Below are positions 1-5,331 of a DNA stretch of 6,516 nt, one piece after another. Under the pieces are notes generated by a model, which saw nothing but the letters and a program-made list of their open reading frames with translations, searched no databases and was not told the DNA's origin. The DNA comes from an uncultured Clostridia bacterium (GTDB lineage Bacteria; Bacillota_A; Clostridia; Christensenellales; CAG-138): contig CALFIV010000362.1 in assembly GCA_937877295.1 (NCBI GenBank), forward strand, positions 1 through 6,516. The letters are read 5' to 3'. Every line of letters starts with the position of its first letter. The first letter of the stretch is position 1. A program made the translations under genes and the position numbers.

Positions 1-40
1 CGCGAAAAGCCTTGTTTTTCGGCATTTGTATCTTACGTTC

Positions 41-123
41 AGAGATTCTTCGCCTTTTCTCCGCTTCGTTACATAAGCGCCGTCGCGCGTATTATCGCGC
101 GTCGCCATGGCTCAGAATGACAG
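41..123. repeat. Probable dispersed intergenic repeat with internal CG hairpin
   Basis: The non-coding left edge holds an element whose left end reads AGAGATTCTTCGCC (41-54) and whose right end reads GGCTCAGAATGACA (109-122, to about 123). ATTCT (45-49) and AGAAT (114-118) form short inverted ends. From memory, these ends resemble the two halves of a common bacterial intergenic repeat of the type ATTCTTCGC-TTCGCTCAGAAT. Here the halves are separated by about 54 bases. The insert contains CGCGCG-TATTAT-CGCGCG (84-101), a 6-bp stem with a 6-base loop, which is also a direct repeat TCGCGCGT (83-90, 95-102). No open reading frame here looks real. The element lies just downstream of the kinase gene. 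Whether it recurs elsewhere in the genome cannot be seen in this window. Confidence 0.45.
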
Positions 124-156
124 ACTTTTTTAACAGCCCCTGTTTGTTTTGGGGAA

Positions 157-1035
157 TTACAGATAGAATTGTTCGATATAGTCGAGCACGTCCTGCCGCG
201 TGCCCTTGAACGGACCGGGCGTCTCCATCTTGAGCGAGACGAGCGCAGCCGCAAATTCGAGCGCAGTCGGGATGTCGTGTGTAAGACGCTCGCACAGATA
301 TCCGGCAAAGGTCGTGTCGCCGCGTCCGGTACGGCCGGAAAGGTTTCTCGGGCAAAGCTTGGCGCGGTAGATCTGTTTTCCGTCGCAGACGATCGCTTCG
401 GTGTTGTGGGTGATCAGCACTTCCTTTGCGCCCCATTCGCACAGCAGGAACGCCGCCTTTTCGCGGTCATCCGTGCCGGTGAGGATCTCGGCCTCCGCCG
501 CGTCGGTCTTGAGATAGCGGATCATTGGCAGAATTTCACGCTTTTGAGGCCAGTCGCGAAGCTCAAGCGTTTTGTCTTCGTTGCAGAAGCGCATCATGCC
601 CTGCACGTCAAGCCCGACGTCGCCGCGCACCGCGCAGGCTTTGACGAATTCGCCGGAGAAATCGCCCGCCACGAGCCCGCCAAGATGGTAGATCCTTGCC
701 TCGGCGTCCGGAAGCTCCGAAGGCCGGTACGGCTCGATGCCCTTGGTGTTCAGGCTACGGCGGCGTTCGCGATCCGCGGTGAAATAGGTGTTCTCCATTT
801 CGGTATAGGTCTCGGACTCGACCGCAAAGATGCGTTCGACCTTGCTGTCGGCAAAGACCTTGCAGGGATCGATGACCTGCGTGTTGCCCTTCGGCATAAC
901 CGCCACGGAATGGCCGACGGCTGCCGCCGCATACCCCGAGAACGTGACCGCGCCGCCGTTGATGAACTCCTCGCGGCCGTCGAAATCGATGTTGTGATCG
1001 AGCGTGATCTGCCCAATGATCATGGTGTCAAACAT
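157..1035 (-). CDS. PfkB/ribokinase-family carbohydrate kinase
   Basis: A 292-residue cytoplasmic kinase of the PfkB (ribokinase-like) family, expected to transfer the ATP gamma-phosphate to a hydroxyl of a sugar, polyol or nucleoside. The N-terminal family region is visible at about residues 27-48 (GG, then an Ala-rich helix, then VGHSVAV). An LDVQG segment and the KTDAAEAEILTG segment lie in mid-protein. The C-terminal signature reads TGRGDTTFAG, with the catalytic-base Asp at about residue 240. The usual GAGD anion-hole motif is therefore GRGD. Length is normal for the family (about 290-320). I chose the ATG at 1035 over an in-frame TTG at 1071: it has a GAGG 9 bases upstream and overlaps the stop of the PHP gene by 8 bases (ATGTTTGA), which suggests translational coupling. 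It is the last gene of the lacI-PHP-kinase operon. The LDVQG segment recalls uncharacterised archaeal PfkB proteins and plant myo-inositol kinase, but that is memory-based and weak. The substrate is unknown. Confidence 0.9.
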   Translation of the reverse strand: MFDTMIIGQITLDHNIDFDGREEFINGGAVTFSGYAAAAVGHSVAVMPKGNTQVIDPCKVFADSKVERIFAVESETYTEMENTYFTADRERRRSLNTKGIEPYRPSELPDAEARIYHLGGLVAGDFSGEFVKACAVRGDVGLDVQGMMRFCNEDKTLELRDWPQKREILPMIRYLKTDAAEAEILTGTDDREKAAFLLCEWGAKEVLITHNTEAIVCDGKQIYRAKLCPRNLSGRTGRGDTTFAGYLCERLTHDIPTALEFAAALVSLKMETPGPFKGTRQDVLDYIEQFYL

Positions 1036-1741
1036 GCCGGTTTGCCTCGCTTTCCCGTAAGATCTGTTCAAATTCGGGACAGCACCAGTTTTTGTACCGT
1101 CCCGCGGCGATCACGTCCTTCAACCGATGCGAATCGCGGATGCGCTCGTCGACAAGGATCGCCGCGCGGCCTTCGTCGCCGATCTGGTGCGCGTCGCTGC
1201 CGACCGTGCGGAAAAGCTGCGGATGCTCCTCCGCGAGCTTCAGTGCCAGCGGATTGCGGCTGTCGTGCCGCGGATTGCAGTTGATGATCTCAAGCCCGTG
1301 TACGCAGTCGTAATAGACCACATCGTTGTACCGGTACGGATGCGCGTGAATGATGAGCACCTCGTCGTGATAGCGGTCGAAAAAGGTCTGATGATTCATG
1401 TCCGTGATCCACGGATGGCCGTAGAGCCATTGCTCGTCGATGCCGTAGATCAGATAGTCGCTGTCGTTTTCGGGAAAGCGCAGCTCGACGCCGAAGATGA
1501 CGTCAAGGCCCATCGCGTCCCCCGCCGCTTTCGCCGCGCGATAGCCCGCAAGATACCGGTCGATGATCGCGTTCCAATCGTGCGGGACGTCAAAATGTCC
1601 GATCTGTGTGTTGTGCAGATGATCGGTTACGCAGATGCCGGCATAGCCGAGCGCGCGATAGGTTTTGACCTGATCCGCCGCGGGTACGCGTCCGCAGTGA
1701 CTGGACTCCGAGGTGTGCAGGTGCAGTTCGTAACGATACAT
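1028..1741 (-). CDS. PHP-domain metal-dependent phosphoesterase
   Basis: A 237-residue PHP (polymerase and histidinol phosphatase) domain protein, expected to be a cytoplasmic multi-metal hydrolase of a phosphate ester or cyclic phosphate. The metal-ligand motifs are in the family order: HLHT with H7 and H9, TDH with D40 and H41, GVE with E86, HAHP with H132 and H134, and GSDAH with D183 and H185. Nothing catalytic appears missing. The domain fills the whole protein, so it is a stand-alone PHP enzyme and not a polymerase module. The ATG at 1741 has an excellent site, AAGGAGGAGCT, immediately upstream. The gene begins 17 bases after the repressor stop and overlaps the kinase start by 8 bases. 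Known stand-alone PHP enzymes include histidinol phosphatase, a 3',5'-nucleotide bisphosphate phosphatase and a cyclic ribose-phosphate diesterase. I cannot choose between these. The absence of his genes nearby argues against histidine synthesis. Confidence 0.9.
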   Translation of the reverse strand: MYRYELHLHTSESSHCGRVPAADQVKTYRALGYAGICVTDHLHNTQIGHFDVPHDWNAIIDRYLAGYRAAKAAGDAMGLDVIFGVELRFPENDSDYLIYGIDEQWLYGHPWITDMNHQTFFDRYHDEVLIIHAHPYRYNDVVYYDCVHGLEIINCNPRHDSRNPLALKLAEEHPQLFRTVGSDAHQIGDEGRAAILVDERIRDSHRLKDVIAAGRYKNWCCPEFEQILRESEANRHV

Positions 1742-1758
1742 AGCTCCTCCTTAAAAAA

Positions 1759-2769
1759 TCAGTTTTCCAATGCGCGGCAGGAATTGCGGATCACGAGCGA
1801 CGGGGAAAGGATCGTCTTGGTATGTGGCGCGTCGGGTTTTTTGATGCGGTTCAAAAGCATGTCCATCGCCGAAACCGCCAGCTCCTGCTTGGGCTGATTG
1901 ACCGTGGTGAGGTCGATCGGCGGCAGCGCGGAGAACGAGATATTGTCAAATCCCATCAGAGAAAGATCCGCAGGGATGCGAATGCCTTTTTCGTACGCGG
2001 CCTGAATGACGCCGATCGCCAGCGTGTCCGCCGCGCACAGGATCGCCGTCTCGGAATACGGCTGCATAAAATGCTCTTTCGCAAGCGCATACCCGACCTG
2101 AAACGAACTGCGCGCGTTTGTGTTGCGAATGACGCGCGGCTCGATCCCGAGCTTTTTGCACGCATTCAGGTAGCCGTCCACACGCAGCTTGTGCGTCATG
2201 CTGTTGTCGCGCGCGCCGAAATACAGGATGTCGCGGTGTCCCAGAGAATGGAGGTATTCGGTTGCCTGCTGCATGCCGGTCGTGTTGTCGACCGAAACGT
2301 AGTTTTCCGGCAGATCAAGCATGTTTTCGCCGATGAACACGGTGGGGACCTGCGCGGTCAGCGCTTTGAGCGAATCGTAGGATTCGTTGCCGACCGGGAT
2401 CATGATGATTCCGTCGACCTTGCGCCCCATCAGCAGGGAGAAGACCTCCTTTTCGAGTTCCAGATCGTACGACGAATTGCAGACCATGAGATTGTAGCCG
2501 CATTTGCGCGCATAGATCTCGAGGTGCACCGTCATCTCGCTCATAAACGGATTGTCGATGCTGGTGACGATGAGCCCGATGATGTTTGTCCGCTTCATAA
2601 CCATCGATCGTGCGACCGAGTTCGGCGTATAGCCCATCTCTTCGCAGATGCGCACGACGCGCTTTCGCGTGCTCTCGCCTATTTCCGGACTGCCGGACAA
2701 CGCGCGGGAAACCGTGGCGTAGGAAACGCCAGCGACTTTGGCAATGTCTTTCAGGGTCACAACTCCCAT
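1759..2769 (-). CDS. LacI/GalR-family transcriptional repressor
   Basis: A 336-residue LacI-family regulator. Residues 4-23 (TLKDIAKVAGVSYATVSRAL) form the helix-turn-helix, with Tyr17-Ala18 at the specificity positions. The hinge helix follows (PNSVARSM, 49-56), then a periplasmic-binding-protein-like effector domain from about 62. IDNPF (71-75), R196 in the usual RxxGY context, the AADTLA segment (246-251) and GFDN (273-276) are family landmarks of the sugar cleft. Met56 sits where most members have the Leu that intercalates at the central CpG. The frame stays open 100 codons upstream, but the ATG at 2769 is correct: it begins right before the HTH and has CGGAGG 5-6 bases upstream, and the promoter lies inside the longer frame. 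Operator-like palindromes lie at its own start site and at the divergent HAD operon. It probably represses both operons until a sugar or phosphorylated sugar binds. Confidence 0.95.
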   Translation of the reverse strand: MGVVTLKDIAKVAGVSYATVSRALSGSPEIGESTRKRVVRICEEMGYTPNSVARSMVMKRTNIIGLIVTSIDNPFMSEMTVHLEIYARKCGYNLMVCNSSYDLELEKEVFSLLMGRKVDGIIMIPVGNESYDSLKALTAQVPTVFIGENMLDLPENYVSVDNTTGMQQATEYLHSLGHRDILYFGARDNSMTHKLRVDGYLNACKKLGIEPRVIRNTNARSSFQVGYALAKEHFMQPYSETAILCAADTLAIGVIQAAYEKGIRIPADLSLMGFDNISFSALPPIDLTTVNQPKQELAVSAMDMLLNRIKKPDAPHTKTILSPSLVIRNSCRALEN

Positions 2770-2802
2770 ATGAACCTCCGTAAAACTCGAGCTGAAATTC
2801 AA

Positions 2803-2816
2803 TGCAAACGTTTTCA
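2803..2816. promoter_or_regulatory. LacI-type operator at repressor promoter
   Basis: TGCAAACGTTTTCA is a 14-base palindrome centred on CG at 2809/2810, with one mismatched pair (2805/2814). It has the AAACGTTT core typical of LacI-family operators. Its centre lies 15.5 bases beyond the repressor -10 hexamer, so it covers about +3 to +16 and would block transcription. It also fits the CcpA catabolite-repression (cre) consensus except at one position, so a global regulator could share it. Confidence 0.75.
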
Positions 2817-2824
2817 GACAATTC

Positions 2825-2853
2825 ATTGTACAACCGTTTACGCCATTTGTCAA
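2825..2853 (-). promoter_or_regulatory. Sigma-A promoter of the repressor-PHP-kinase operon
   Basis: On the minus strand a perfect -35 TTGACA (2853-2848) is followed by a 17-base spacer and -10 TACAAT (2830-2825). Only one base differs from consensus. The predicted start is near 2818, which gives a leader of about 49 bases to the ATG at 2769. The next promoter-distal element is the operator at 2803-2816. Confidence 0.85.
2829..2842. promoter_or_regulatory. Degenerate second operator in the promoter spacer
   Basis: TACAACCGTTTACG shares its right half (CGTTTACG, 2835-2842) exactly with the right half of the HAD-promoter operator (3085-3092). The left half is degenerate. It overlaps the spacer and -10 of the repressor promoter, 26 bases (about 2.5 turns) from the main operator. 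It could be an auxiliary site or a chance half-site. Confidence 0.4.
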
Positions 2854-2962
2854 CGTACAATCTGCGGTCCGCCGCTTGAGCAGCCTCCGGCGAACGGCTA
2901 TGCGCTCCGGGTTTTTCGTCTTTTCGCGCATGCTGTGGAGAATGTACTTATTTTTATGCAAA

Positions 2963-3002
2963 CAGCCGCGGCTTTCCGAAAGGACACCGCGGCAGCCGCG
3001 GT
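2963..3002. repeat. CG-rich inverted repeats (three CCGCGG copies)
   Basis: CCGCGG occurs at 2966-2971, 2987-2992 and 2996-3001. The sequence CAGCCGCGG is a direct repeat 30 bases apart (2963-2971, 2993-3001). Possible hairpins are ACCGCGG-CAG-CCGCGGT (2986-3002), GCCGCGG/CCGCGGC (2965-2971 with 2987-2993), and a small CTTTC/GAAAG (2972-2982). None has a following T-run in either direction, so a normal terminator is unlikely. The function is unknown. Confidence 0.55.
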
Positions 3003-3005
3003 TAT

Positions 3006-3025
3006 ATTCGGATAAATTCGGATAA
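3006..3025. repeat. Tandem 10-base repeat upstream of the HAD promoter
   Basis: ATTCGGATAA is repeated exactly twice in tandem (3006-3015, 3016-3025), ending 16 bases before the -35 hexamer of the HAD promoter. The one-helical-turn period and the position upstream of -35 would suit an activator or an UP-like element, but two copies can also arise by slippage. Confidence 0.5.
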
Positions 3026-3041
3026 AGATGCGTTTTTGTTA

Positions 3042-3070
3042 TTGACAAACACGGTATGGTGCGATACAAT
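3042..3070 (+). promoter_or_regulatory. Sigma-A promoter of the HAD-HAD-nitroreductase operon
   Basis: A perfect -35 TTGACA (3042-3047), a 17-base spacer and -10 TACAAT (3065-3070). The hexamers and spacing are identical to the divergent repressor promoter. The predicted start is near 3077, giving a leader of about 44 bases. Confidence 0.88.
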
Positions 3071-3078
3071 AAAATCGA

Positions 3079-3092
3079 CGAAAACGTTTACG
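3079..3092. promoter_or_regulatory. LacI-type operator at HAD promoter
   Basis: CGAAAACGTTTACG is a palindrome centred on CG at 3085/3086 with the same AAACGTTT core as the site at 2803-2816 and one mismatched pair (3081/3090). The centre is 15.5 bases past the -10, exactly as at the divergent promoter. It differs from the CcpA cre consensus at both outer ends, so the local repressor is the better candidate. Confidence 0.75.
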
Positions 3093-3120
3093 TAAATTTC
3101 GCTTTTTTCGGAGGGGCTCG

Positions 3121-3879
3121 ATGATCTCGACGGTCTTGTTCGATCTCGGCGGCACGCTGCATTCGGTCATCAAAAAGCCGGACTCGATGCGGCGGTTTGC
3201 GGCGCGTCTTCTCGAGCGGCTTTCCGACTACGGGATCGTGCTCGACACGACGCCCGAGGCGCTTGCGGTTTCTCTGCACGAAAACGGCGAGGCATACAAG
3301 CATTTGAGCGAGCGCCTGCTGCGGGAGCTTCCGGCCGCGCAGATCTGGAACGAGCACTATCTTCGGGAGTTTCACATCGGCGAACAGCGGCTTGCACCGA
3401 TCGCCGAGGAGCTGAGCTTCCTCTACGATTACGACCGGCTGACGCTGATGCGAAAGCCGCGTCTGAAGGAAACGATCGAAGAATTGCACGCGATGGGCCT
3501 GCGGATGGGCATCGTATCCAACATCATCTCGACCTCGCTCGTACCGCACATACTGAACGAATACGGCATTGCGCAATACATGGAATGCATCGTGATGTCG
3601 AGCGCCGCGGGATACCGCAAGCCCGATCCTCGCATCTTTGAGCTCGCGCTGAACGAGCTGGGCGTCACGGCACAGGAGACCTGTTATGTGGGCGATACGA
3701 TCTCGCGGGACGTGCTCGGCGCAAGGAACGCAAACCTCGGGCTGGTCGTTCGCATCAGCAATCCCTCGATCGCGCATCGCGACGTCGGCTTTACCGGACC
3801 GGACGCGCCGAAGCCGGACGCAACCATCGACGAGCTCTGCGAGCTGCCGGACATTTTGCGGCAGCACAGAGAATCATAA
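3121..3879 (+). CDS. HAD-superfamily hydrolase-like protein 1
   Basis: A 252-residue haloacid dehalogenase-superfamily protein, predicted cytoplasmic, with a helical C1 cap at about residues 15-105 between motifs I and II. Motif I is FDLGGTL: the nucleophile D8 is present, but the usual second Asp (general acid/base in phosphatases) is Gly10. Motif II is VSN (S133), motif III has K167 in YRKPDP, and motif IV is GDTISRD (D192, D197). Phosphatase-like hydrolysis is the default family expectation, but the Gly10 form, which also occurs in other annotated HAD proteins, leaves reaction and rate uncertain. The ATG at 3121 has GGAGG 6 bases upstream. It is the first gene of the rightward operon, 35 bases before its paralogue. 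The substrate is unknown, probably a phosphorylated metabolite linked to the divergent kinase and PHP enzymes. Confidence 0.88.
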   Translation: MISTVLFDLGGTLHSVIKKPDSMRRFAARLLERLSDYGIVLDTTPEALAVSLHENGEAYKHLSERLLRELPAAQIWNEHYLREFHIGEQRLAPIAEELSFLYDYDRLTLMRKPRLKETIEELHAMGLRMGIVSNIISTSLVPHILNEYGIAQYMECIVMSSAAGYRKPDPRIFELALNELGVTAQETCYVGDTISRDVLGARNANLGLVVRISNPSIAHRDVGFTGPDAPKPDATIDELCELPDILRQHRES

Positions 3880-3914
3880 AAACCATTCAAATCGAAATAA
3901 AGGAGTTGGAGCAA

Positions 3915-4637
3915 ATGACGGATACGATCTTTTTTGACGTCGGCAACACCCTGCGCATCGTGATTCCCGACAAGGAATTCTCGGACGCGGCCGAACGCGA
4001 GCTGATGGAGCTGGTCGGCGCGACCGAACCGCGCGACGTGTTCTTCGAAAAACTGGAGGCAAATTGGAAAAAGTACCGCAGCGAGGTCAAGAAAACGCTG
4101 CTCGACGCGGGCGAGATGGAGCTTTGGTGTCAGCACCTGCTGCCCGATTACGATCCCGAACGCGTCTGCGCGCATGCGGGCAGGCTGACGCGGCTGTGGC
4201 GCGATCACGACGGCCGCCGCGTCCCGCGTGACGACGTGAAGTCCACGATCATCGAGCTTGACCGCCGCGGGTATACGCTCGGCATCATCGCCAACACGAT
4301 CACCGAAACCGAGATCCCGGACTGGATGATCGCCGACGGCGTGGCGCACTATTTCAAAGCCGTCATTCTTTCCTCCAAGGTCCGCCTCCGCAAGCCCGAT
4401 CCGGAAATCTATTTCCTTGCCTGCCGCGCGATCGGCAAAAAGCCCGAGCAGTGCGCGTACGTCGGCGACAATCCGATCCGCGACGTCGAGGGCACGAGAA
4501 AAGCCGGCTTTGCGGCGATGATCCGCATCGACGAACCCGATACGATCAGGAACGAACCGCAGGAGATCATCCTCCAGCCCGACTATACGATCACCCGTAT
4601 TTCGGAGCTTTTGGACATCTTCCCGCCGCTCAACTAA
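3915..4637 (+). CDS. HAD-superfamily hydrolase-like protein 2 (paralogue)
   Basis: A 240-residue HAD protein that aligns along its length with the preceding gene product, so the pair looks like an old tandem duplication. Motif I is FDVGNTL, with nucleophile D8 and again Gly10 in place of the second Asp. At motif II the Ser of the partner is Ala126 (IIANT). Motif III has K160 in LRKPDP, and motif IV is GDNPIRD (D185, D190). It keeps the nucleophile, Lys and metal ligands but lacks two common catalytic residues. It may use a different mechanism, act poorly, or bind ligand as a partner of protein 1. The cap runs from about 15 to 105. The ATG at 3915 is preferred over the in-frame TTG at 3906 because AAAGGAG (3899-3905) is spaced correctly only for the ATG. 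It is followed after 21 bases by the nitroreductase. Confidence 0.87.
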   Translation: MTDTIFFDVGNTLRIVIPDKEFSDAAERELMELVGATEPRDVFFEKLEANWKKYRSEVKKTLLDAGEMELWCQHLLPDYDPERVCAHAGRLTRLWRDHDGRRVPRDDVKSTIIELDRRGYTLGIIANTITETEIPDWMIADGVAHYFKAVILSSKVRLRKPDPEIYFLACRAIGKKPEQCAYVGDNPIRDVEGTRKAGFAAMIRIDEPDTIRNEPQEIILQPDYTITRISELLDIFPPLN

Positions 4638-4658
4638 ATTCAGAACAGGAGAACAGCC

Positions 4659-5204
4659 ATGGACATCAGGGAATGTATCGAAGGCAGGCGGAGCGTCCGC
4701 AGCTTCACCGACGCGCCCCTCCCCCGGGAGACGATCCTGGAGATCGTGCGCCTTGCGTCGTTTGCCCCCAGCTGGAAGAATACCCAGACGCCGCGCTATA
4801 CGATCGTGACGGACCGGCAGGTCATGGAGCGGATCGCCGACGGGTGCGTTCTGGGATTCCATTACAACACACGGACGCTCACCCGCTGCAGCGCGCTTGC
4901 CGTGCAGTCCGTCGTCACGAACATCTCCGGTATGGAGAAGGACGGCAGCGCCACCACCTCCAAGGGCAGCACGTGGGAGGTCTTCGACGCGGGCGTCTCG
5001 GCGCAGACGTTCTGCCTTGCCGCCCACTCGCTGGGCGTCGGCACCTGCATCATGGGCATTTTCGACGATGAGAAGATCGCCGCGCAGATCGGGCTTCCCG
5101 AAAACGAGCGCGTATCCGCGCTCATCGCGATGGGCTTCCCCGCCGAGGCGCCGGCCATGCCCCGCCGGAAGGACGTCTCCGAGCTTGTGCGGTTCCTCGG
5201 CTGA
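4659..5204 (+). CDS. Nitroreductase-family FMN flavoprotein
   Basis: A 181-residue compact nitroreductase (PF00881-type), expected to bind FMN as a homodimer and use NAD(P)H to reduce nitro compounds, quinones or another electron acceptor in the cytoplasm. The FMN-phosphate region is RRSVRSF (10-16). SWKNTQ (38-43) is the conserved flavin-contact segment. The dimer/flavin helix from about 105-125 and GVGTCIMGIFD (126-136) are typical, and the C-terminal Arg-Arg-Lys (169-171) closes the phosphate site. It lacks the long insertions of larger NfsA/NfsB-type enzymes. The start at 4659 has AGGAG 7 bases upstream. It lies 21 bases after HAD protein 2 with no obvious promoter between, so it is probably co-transcribed. 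Its link to the phosphate chemistry of the other genes is unclear, and it may be a passenger in the operon. Confidence 0.9.
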   Translation: MDIRECIEGRRSVRSFTDAPLPRETILEIVRLASFAPSWKNTQTPRYTIVTDRQVMERIADGCVLGFHYNTRTLTRCSALAVQSVVTNISGMEKDGSATTSKGSTWEVFDAGVSAQTFCLAAHSLGVGTCIMGIFDDEKIAAQIGLPENERVSALIAMGFPAEAPAMPRRKDVSELVRFLG

Positions 5205-5239
5205 CGGAAGTCACGCACGAAAAAACTATTAATGACAAT

Positions 5240-5287
5240 ACAGGATCAGCCGCTGACTGCGCAATCACAGTCGGCGGCCGATCCTGT
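5240..5287. terminator. Large hairpin between convergent genes
   Basis: ACAGGATC (5240-5247) pairs with GATCCTGT (5280-5287). Inside, GCCGCTGACTG (5249-5259) pairs with CAGTCGGCGGC (5268-5278), with one G-T wobble. The total is about 19 pairs with an 8-base loop and a 1-by-1 internal mismatch. It sits 35 bases after the nitroreductase stop and faces the end of the minus-strand DUF4867 gene. The T-run after it is short on both strands, so it fits a bidirectional transcription stop or mRNA 3' stabiliser better than a strong one-way terminator. Confidence 0.65.
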
Positions 5288-5300
5288 TTAAACGACGCTT

Positions 5301-5324
5301 TGCCGCTGAAATCATTCTGCGGCA
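5301..5324. other. Short inverted repeat at the DUF4867 3' side
   Basis: TGCCGC (5301-5306) and GCGGCA (5319-5324) form a 6-bp stem with a 12-base loop just downstream of the DUF4867 stop. No good T-run follows it on the minus strand. It may assist the larger hairpin at 5240-5287 in ending that transcript. Confidence 0.35.
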
Positions 5325-5331
5325 GCGCCGG

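Larger units (their letters stand above)
2770..3120. promoter_or_regulatory. Divergent control region between repressor and HAD operons
   Basis: A 351-base gene-free stretch between two divergent operons. The repressor promoter and two operator-like sites occupy the left end (2803-2853), and the HAD promoter and its operator occupy the right end (3042-3092). The middle (about 2862-3005) holds CG-rich inverted repeats and a tandem 10-base repeat that are not explained by the promoters. I see no convincing small gene in it. Confidence 0.8.

Noticed and set aside
129..156. A CCCC/GGGG or AACAG/CTGTT hairpin after the kinase stop as a terminator
   Set aside because: The stems are only 4-5 pairs. 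On the minus strand, the direction of the kinase gene, they are followed by A residues and not Ts.
169..1284. A 371-codon plus-strand frame opposite the kinase and PHP genes
   Set aside because: It is antisense to genes with clear catalytic motifs and has no ribosome binding site or recognisable domain.
1822..3015. A 397-codon plus-strand frame opposite the repressor
   Set aside because: It shows no family motif, is antisense to a clear LacI-type gene, and runs through the control region. It reflects GC-rich codon bias.
2770..3069. A 100-residue N-terminal extension of the repressor
   Set aside because: The HTH begins at the ATG at 2769, which has a strong GGAGG site. The extension would need translation from upstream of the promoter, and it crosses the operators.
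3684..5027. A 447-codon open frame on the minus strand across HAD protein 1, HAD protein 2 and the nitroreductase
   Set aside because: It is antisense to three genes with clear family motifs and good ribosome binding sites. Its composition (rich in Arg, Asp, Ala and Val) is what a GC-rich third-position bias produces on the opposite strand.
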